Shown: piece after piece, positions 10,901 through 13,461 of the stretch
Position numbering within the stretch: position 1 is the stretch's first letter
How the letters are laid out: each line of letters starts with the position of its first letter
Assembly: GCA_003024985.2 (NCBI GenBank)
Contig: PXIH01S0002109.1
Source: Euperipatoides rowelli
Lineage: Eukaryota; Onychophora; Udeonychophora; Euonychophora; Peripatopsidae
Length of the DNA stretch: 13,461 nucleotides
Direction: 5' to 3' (one strand)
Translations under genes and position numbers: made by a program
The notes under the pieces: model-generated
The model's input: only the letters and a program-made list of their open reading frames with translations
What the model was told of the DNA's origin: nothing
The model's database searches: none

Positions 10901-12431
10901 ATAGTAGCCTAGTTGTGTGAAATGAAGTTTCCTTTTTTGTTATTGATGCCCAACCTAGTTCCTTCATGATACCCAACTCACTTATCTCAGGGCCGCCGAG
11001 GCACTTAAGCGACTTGTGCCATGGATAATCACTGTCTTGCACAAATGTTTATAATTGTCTGTAATTTCTTAGGAGAGTCAAGCAAGTGGATGAGAGCAGG
11101 ATTAGTTTATATTTGGGGTTGTGGCAAGGGGAGATGAGAGGAATTCTTGGAAATATGTATTATAAGAAATAGAGTGGAATGTTAGATGATTTAATGAAAA
11201 GAGTAGGGTTAATGGAGAGAGGGAGTATGTAGAAAGAAAATGTTGGAATTATATAAAAATAAATTAGGCAGAGCACAGTGTTTAAAAAAACAAGGGTTAG
11301 ATTGAAACAATTTGGTGTGGAAGTTAGATTGATATGCAGGTTTTGTGAGAAGGGCTATGAAAGTTCAATTGCATATTTTGGTGCAATGTAAAGAACTTAG
11401 AGTGAAAAGAAATACAATTTTGGAATGTGTGTGGGGGGGGGGGTGATTTTGGAGTAGAGGAAGGGGTAGAGATATTTGATAAAGTGGTTAGGTTTTGAGG
11501 GTGAGGGAAGTGGATTGGCTCTTTTAGTGGAATGGGAAAGGAAGGTTGGGATAGGGGAAATTGGCCAACATGCAAATGACTCACATCTCATCGTAATATA
11601 GGCCTAATCATTGCTGATCTAAATTGACTCATATGGTATATATTTCCCGTTTTTTGTAATGTCCTGATTATCGTATAATCGTTCGATGGATAAAATGTCT
11701 TAGATTAGATTATTAGAAGAGCCATCATTGATAAAATGTCTTCACTTTCATTTATCATAATTTTTATAGGTAAATCTTTATCAATAGGCCTACAGTACAT
11801 TAATCTCCTATAGGTTTTAAACTGCTCATAAACCTTTGCTCCGGATAAGTACACCTAGGGTTTTCATTTGACAACGTTCAGTTCTTTACGCTAATAGTAC
11901 AGTGCCTATAATTATAGGTACAGTATTGTAGGCCTACTAATAGTATTGTAAAAATGGCAAACCATGTTCTACTAAATGACAGCGTTTAATCTCGCGAATT
12001 TAATTTCTTTACAGTCCTAACTTTTAAATCAACCCTGAACCCGAATTCAATTAAAGGAAACAATAATATTGTGCCCCAAATTTATTCTAACATAAGTGAA
12101 TCATGAGCTCAGGTCTGCCAGTATCTCTTGTTGTAAGGGTCTCGGGCTTAAGATTTATTTAATTATTGCTGTAAAAAAAATAATAAAAATTAAATAATAA
12201 AAAGACAAGACAATCAATCTACAAAGCACATGCAAGAGATAGATTTATTCGCCTAGGCAAAAAAAGAGCCTTTTGCCCAATAAGGTCATTGCCCTTTAAT
12301 GCTTACTCATGAGGATGACATTTAAAAAAATAGTTTAAACTAAATATAATAATGTCGAAATAACTTTCAAAGGAATCAGAAGCTGAATTCAATTGATTGA
12401 TTATTTTAATTTACTCATATTTGCTTACCAT
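1846..12431 (-). CDS. UFD1: UFD1, 5' half of gene (five coding exons, residues 1-134; 3' part off the left edge)
   Basis: UFD1 partners NPL4 as the cofactor of the p97/VCP (Cdc48) ATPase. The complex extracts polyubiquitinated proteins from membranes, chromatin and complexes, notably in ER-associated degradation, and works in cytosol and nucleus. Joining 12429-12431, 8512-8626, 5803-5835, 3251-3372 and 1846-1974 (complement) gives one unbroken 134-residue frame. Landmarks match the family in order: FNMF near the N-terminus, [19 protein letters not shown] (about 17-35), [11 protein letters not shown] (40-50), [13 protein letters not shown] (53-65), [13 protein letters not shown] (72-84), YLPYWMM (87-93), NLLLEEGG (95-102), [10 protein letters not shown] (114-123) and [10 protein letters not shown] (125-134). 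This covers the N-terminal double-psi beta-barrel and the start of the next subdomain. The C-terminal NPL4- and p97-binding parts are not in the window. Family proteins are about 300 residues, so a little under half is present. Identification is from remembered family sequence; exon edges come from splice signals and frame. The gene looks intact as far as it goes. Confidence 0.96.
1975..3250 (-). other. UFD1 intron 4
   Basis: This 1276-nt intron is bounded by GTAAGT (right end) and TTTTGGTAG (left end). It contains a stretch, about 2085-2510, with a less skewed base composition and a perfect 6-bp stem, possibly an old repeat tail. It also has a short ATT microsatellite near 2581-2600. I see no other coding signal. 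Confidence 0.85.
2085..2510 (+). repeat. Possible decayed repeat (candidate retroelement 3' tail)
   Basis: The block differs in texture from the flanking AT-rich intron: GT-rich words such as CTGTGTGG, TGCTATGCGCTGT and ATGGACTGTGTG. It ends in a T-rich section, AATAAATG and A-rich sequence. Within it 2374-2389 is a perfect hairpin, CTCGTA-TTCT-TACGAG. A GC-containing hairpin ahead of an AT-rich tail would fit the 3' end of a non-LTR element. This is inference; I see no protein remnant or target duplication. Confidence 0.3.
3251..3372 (-). CDS. UFD1: UFD1 exon 4 (residues 52-91)
   Basis: Acceptor AATTTCAG precedes CTCGTCTC, and donor GTAAGT follows the TGG codon. The 122 nt complete a split Thr codon and encode 40 residues, including [14 protein letters not shown] and [13 protein letters not shown], ending YLPYW in phase 0. 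This is the most conserved stretch of the barrel domain and the strongest evidence for the gene name. Confidence 0.97.
3996..4142 (+). repeat. GC-rich repeat fragment ending in A21 (SINE-like or MITE remnant)
   Basis: In a region otherwise near 30% GC, this patch carries GGGCCCGGGGCACA, GGGGCCCCCT, G11 (4070-4080) and the near-palindromic CAGGGTCCAGG...GCCCTGG. It then runs into 21 consecutive A (4122-4142). The abrupt composition change and A tail suggest a retroposed or transposon-derived fragment. I see no clear target-site duplication and cannot name a family. Confidence 0.45.
5420..5670. repeat. Long inverted repeat: ~123-bp arms, ~6-nt loop, ~95% matched
   Basis: The left arm 5420-5542 pairs with the right arm 5549-5670. 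Matching blocks include AAAATGTAAGCATCAGTAGA with TCTACTGATGCTTACATTTT, ATTTATCCTTTTTCAATT with AATTGAAAAAGGATAAAT, and TTGCTCTTATACACATTTTCC with its complement. The arms end in GCTTGTTTTA/TAAAACAAGC around the loop AAAATA. Differences are few: three mismatches near GATATTTTG, single changes near GGCCATA and GAATAT, and a 1-nt indel near CCACTG. Transcribed within UFD1 pre-mRNA it would fold into a long near-perfect double-stranded hairpin. The minus-strand open frame across it (5540-5734) is a by-product of the repeat and not a gene. It could be a fold-back element or a local inverted duplication. Confidence 0.92.
5803..5835 (-). CDS. UFD1: UFD1 exon 3: 33-nt micro-exon (residues 40-51)
   Basis: Acceptor TTTTTTACAG and donor GTAAGT, the consensus form, bracket 33 nt. 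They supply two bases, ten codons and one base, giving [11 protein letters not shown] once joined and leaving a Thr codon split with exon 4. The motif is a hallmark of UFD1 and lies in the barrel domain. The 33-nt length keeps the frame, so skipping would remove 11 residues without a shift. A long inverted repeat begins about 130 nt downstream in the following intron. Confidence 0.95.
6141..6442 (+). repeat. GC-rich interspersed repeat with flanking 8-bp direct repeat
   Basis: The block contains C11 (6143-6153), TTTGCATGGGGCTGTAGTCC, G15 (6239-6253), GGGGCCCCCATCTGG and GGGGACCCTG, separated by AT-rich sequence. GCTACCAG occurs at 6133-6140 and again at 6443-6450, directly flanking it. An 8-bp duplication is the length left by hAT-type DNA transposons. 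The right end (CCCTG) resembles a hAT terminus, but the left end (CACCC) does not mirror it, so the assignment is weak. An open frame across it (6233-6505) has no recognisable protein features. Confidence 0.35.
7243..7326. repeat. 84-bp element with 9-bp perfect terminal inverted repeats
   Basis: CAGTTTCAG (7243-7251) and CTGAAACTG (7318-7326) are exact reverse complements. Between them lie a 12-bp palindrome GTAAACGTTTAC (7264-7275), a mini-hairpin AGGGG...CCCCT, and CTAATGATGCCACTG, a phrase of the kind seen in dispersed repeats. Nested symmetry in such a short span suggests a miniature transposon remnant. No convincing target duplication flanks it. Confidence 0.4.
7720..7751 (+). repeat. 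T16G16 homopolymer junction
   Basis: Sixteen T are followed directly by sixteen G. The run lengths are liable to sequencing and replication slippage. The G tract could form a G-quadruplex on the plus strand. Other G or C runs of 10-15 occur at 594-605, 4070-4080, 6143-6153, 6239-6253, 10048-10057 and 11433-11443. Confidence 0.9.
8512..8626 (-). CDS. UFD1: UFD1 exon 2 (residues 2-39)
   Basis: Acceptor TTTGTTTTAG precedes TTTGGATTT, and donor GTAAGA follows GGTGGAAAAA. The 115 nt encode 38 residues plus one base (phase 1 exit). They start FGFNMF and contain [19 protein letters not shown], ending in GGK. This is the start of the UFD1 barrel domain. The spacing between FNMF and QYRC is several residues shorter than in the human protein as I recall it. 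Confidence 0.95.
8700..10220 (+). mobile_element. Decayed non-LTR retrotransposon (LINE), reverse-transcriptase portion
   Basis: Reading across frameshifts gives ordered RT blocks. They are [17 protein letters not shown] (about 8940-8990), [20 protein letters not shown] then [15 protein letters not shown] (9064-9204), [17 protein letters not shown] (about 9248-9300), DIK(K)AYDIVNREL (9340-9375; motif A, 2-nt deletion), [36 protein letters not shown] (motif B), [14 protein letters not shown]...[22 protein letters not shown], and [19 protein letters not shown] (about 9930-9985). The expected motif C (FADD) is missing: LFA joins straight to ENKYD, consistent with a deletion of several catalytic residues. 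Stops and frameshifts are everywhere, so it cannot move. It lies antisense to UFD1. The clade is not assigned, and the endonuclease domain is not recognised. Confidence 0.9.
9213..9262 (+). repeat. 25-bp tandem duplication inside the LINE remnant
   Basis: The unit beginning TAAGTTAGGGGAATTGCAAC (25 bp) occurs twice, perfectly, at 9213-9237 and 9238-9262. It duplicates the codons for GELQHG in the RT block and shifts the frame by one. The perfect identity of the copies suggests it arose after most of the element's other decay, or was kept alike by slippage or conversion. Confidence 0.97.
10221..11068. mobile_element. Unidentified segment interrupting the LINE (possible nested insertion)
   Basis: LINE-like protein stops near 10220 (RWND, then SKW in another frame) and resumes near 11075. 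The intervening ~850 bp has different composition and no RT-like sequence. GTAATTTC occurs at 10238-10245 and 11061-11068 and could be an 8-bp target duplication, which would place the insert at 10246-11060. Inside the left end, TTTTCAA...TTGAAAA flank GCGACTATTG, and near 10990 there is GGGCCGCCGAGG. I recognise no transposase. It could also be divergent LINE sequence. Confidence 0.4.
11069..11590 (+). mobile_element. LINE remnant, C-terminal part with broken CCHC motif
   Basis: After the interruption LINE-like coding texture returns on the plus strand: purine-rich, with words such as [38 protein letters not shown] and KWIGSF in shifting frames. The clearest signal is CRFCEKG (from 11335), followed after a 1-nt frameshift by [10 protein letters not shown] (from 11372). 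This is a Cys-x2-Cys...His-x4-Cys arrangement, as in the C-terminal zinc motif of many non-LTR elements. The motif is out of frame and other stops occur, so it is dead. Minus-strand open frames here (11324-11591) are shadows. Confidence 0.7.
12429..12431 (-). CDS. UFD1: UFD1 exon 1: coding part is the start codon only
   Basis: The minus strand reads AAAACATG followed directly by GTAAGC, a strong donor. Exon 2 begins in phase 0 with the codon for Phe at residue 2, and UFD1 proteins begin Met-Phe, so an exon contributing only Met is expected. The base at -3 is A, which suits initiation. The upstream boundary of the exon (5' UTR) cannot be set from sequence alone. A rival ATG followed by GT lies on the minus strand near 11957-11961 (ATG then GTTTGC), but its donor is weaker. 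Confidence 0.72.
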
Positions 12432-12950
12432 GTTTTCTGTGACATAAATAAGATCTAAAAGCCAATACGTGTAGCAATACACTAAAAATCCATTGATTTC
12501 AACTAAAAACAAAGTGCGGGTCTAACCTACCCAAAATAATAATAATAAATTCAGTATAAGTTTATTGCCTTTTATAAAATATCATAAATTAAATTTTAAT
12601 ATTTTTAAATAAATAAAATTATGTATTAATAATAAAATATACGATTCAAGAACTATGCATTAAACCAACTAAACCCTTAGCCTTGCGATTGTGCGCTCTT
12701 ATTCATGAATTAGTCTGGCCGGAAAACTTCACTGATCTCTATATTGCATATTTCCACTTAAATCTATGTCACATGACTAATATTGAGCGGGACAGTCTCT
12801 ACCCTAATTTTATTTTAGCATCTCACTGACTCCTATTATAGTTAATAAATAATTATGCCCCAATCCTAATGGTAATTAAGAAGTGAAATAAACTTATTTG
12901 ATCGTTTTTGATAAATTTTACACAACTTCTGCGGCCGAAACCGTTAACCA
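12432..12950 (-). other. Probable UFD1 5' UTR and core promoter stretch
   Basis: This is the sequence between the proposed start codon and the GC-richer island. It is AT-rich and has stops in the UFD1 frame just upstream, so the protein does not extend further. A transcription start cannot be fixed from sequence, and a noncoding upstream exon is possible. I see no second gene within it. Confidence 0.5.
12443..12445 (-). promoter_or_regulatory. Upstream out-of-frame ATG (overlapping uORF start)
   Basis: An ATG lies 14 nt upstream of the proposed UFD1 start in a different frame. In the spliced message it would read through the exon 1-2 junction for 38 codons and stop (ATG TAG) within exon 2. 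Its context is poor (T at -3), whereas the UFD1 ATG has A at -3, so leaky scanning is plausible. If transcription starts downstream of it, or exon 1 is elsewhere, it is irrelevant. Confidence 0.45.
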
Positions 12951-13040
12951 ATCAGCGGCTGTCTTCGGATTAAGTTAGTAAATTGTGGAGTTTGCTTTGC
13001 TTATCATTTATCAAAGATCATCGCCAATATGGTGGTGTTG
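12925..13040. promoter_or_regulatory. CCAAT-box/YY1-like promoter island, possibly bidirectional
   Basis: A local rise in GC content holds GCGGCCG (near 12931), then TAACCAATCAGCGG (12945-12958), which contains a full NF-Y (CCAAT) site, and CGCCAATATGGTGG (13022-13035), which resembles the ATGG-core YY1 sites often found at animal transcription starts. No clear TATA box is placed to serve UFD1. The position, about 500 bp upstream of the UFD1 ATG, fits a housekeeping promoter that could also fire rightwards. Confidence 0.5.
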
Positions 13041-13141
13041 ACAAAGTGAAATGGGAAGAAGAAGAGCAATTTTTAAATGGTTTTTGTGATAGTTATTGCA
13101 TGTGCTGTGTGCTTAATTACACAAATAAATTGATTAATTAG
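12974..13141 (+). other. Short open stretch right of the promoter island (unrecognised)
   Basis: One plus-strand frame is open from GTT (12974) to a TAG ending at 13141, about 55 codons. It includes GGVDKVKWEEEEQFLNGFCD. No ATG opens it before an internal Met, and I know no family match. A strong donor-like TAG|GTAGGT follows near 13169. It could be a 5' UTR or first exon of a divergent neighbour, or chance. Confidence 0.15.
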
Positions 13142-13320
13142 ACTAAAGGCAGAATTATTATTTCATAGGTAGGTTACTTGTTTGAAAAACTGATTTTCTT
13201 ATGCTACTTCCATGATGTTTAATTTATTTACAGTCCTAAAATTGAAAGTTTAAGCTTAAAAATCTGAAGTTCTAAGTCTAGAAGACTTTTAACTACTCAG
13301 GATAAATAAATACCTTGCAG

Positions 13321-13458
13321 TACAAAAAAGATACTGATAAACTGGATAAAAATTTCAGAAGATTCACAAAGAAAATCCATGGATTACATAATTATGATTA
13401 CATGCAAAGATTATTGCTAGCCAAAACTAATTCACCTAAGTCAAAGAATAATTTTTAA
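13321..13458 (+). other. Candidate 3'-terminal exon or chance frame at the right edge (unrecognised)
   Basis: Right after CTTGCAG (acceptor-like, AG at 13319-13320), a frame is open for 45 codons to TAA at 13456-13458. It encodes a basic, Lys-rich peptide with FRRFTKKIHGLHNYDYMQR in the middle. The polypyrimidine tract is weak and I recognise no family. The length is longer than expected for a random frame in DNA this AT-rich, but not decisive. Confidence 0.2.
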
Positions 13459-13461
13459 TGA

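Larger units (their letters stand above)
8627..12428 (-). other. UFD1 intron 1
   Basis: This 3802-nt intron separates the start codon from the rest of the coding sequence. Most of it is occupied by a plus-strand non-LTR retrotransposon remnant (about 8700-11590) with a foreign segment inside. The remaining part, 11590-12428, is AT-rich, with two TAGGCCTA-like words (near 11787 and 11931) and no coding signal I can support. Confidence 0.75.

Noticed and set aside
12171-12310. Possible conserved exon near GCCTAGGCAAAAAAAGAGCC
   Set aside because: No UFD1 sequence is missing between exons 1 and 2, no frame is supported on either strand, and splice-like signals are absent.
1-13461. CRISPR array, tRNA, rRNA, bacterial operon or defence system
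   Set aside because: No regularly spaced repeats, no cloverleaf or rRNA-like sequence and no clustered intact reading frames were found. The window has the structure of animal intron-rich DNA.

Overview
This is a window of AT-rich animal nuclear DNA, not bacterial or phage DNA. The signs are interrupted coding sequence with GT/AG splice sites, kilobase introns, decayed retrotransposon sequence, long homopolymer runs and no operon-like gene packing. None of the longer uninterrupted reading frames looks like a gene. The one gene I can name was found by joining short conserved blocks on the minus strand. Its protein sequence and the frequent 'taggcct' and 'tacagta' words suggest an invertebrate, perhaps an arthropod such as a crustacean; that placement is a weak inference.

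The gene is the 5' half of UFD1 (ubiquitin recognition factor in ER-associated degradation 1), which reads right to left. Five coding exons fit together in a single frame: ATG alone (12429-12431), residues 2-39 (8512-8626), a 33-nt exon (5803-5835), residues 52-91 (3251-3372) and residues 92-134 (1846-1974). All junctions keep phase and use GT...AG. The rest of the protein lies beyond the left edge. The part seen covers the N-terminal double-psi barrel region and the start of the following subdomain.

Intron 1 (8627-12428) holds a badly decayed non-LTR retrotransposon (LINE) on the plus strand, antisense to UFD1. Its reverse-transcriptase blocks run from about 8700 to 10220. About 850 bp of unrelated DNA follows, then a C-terminal CCHC-bearing block to about 11590. 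Intron 2 (5836-8511) holds GC-rich repeat remnants, a T16G16 tract and a small 84-bp inverted-repeat element. Intron 3 (3373-5802) holds a striking, nearly perfect inverted repeat with ~123-bp arms just downstream of the 33-nt exon, and a GC-rich patch ending in A21. Intron 4 (1975-3250) and the start of intron 5 (1-1845) are AT-rich, with little recognisable beyond one possible repeat tail.

To the right of exon 1 a small GC-richer island (about 12925-13040) carries a strong CCAAT box and a YY1-like motif. It is the likely UFD1 promoter and may be bidirectional. Two short open stretches on the plus strand beyond it might belong to a divergent neighbour, but I do not recognise them.

I see no evidence of a new multi-gene system. 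The observations most worth following are the intronic hairpin, the isolated start codon with an overlapping upstream ATG, the 33-nt exon and the nested retrotransposon remnant.
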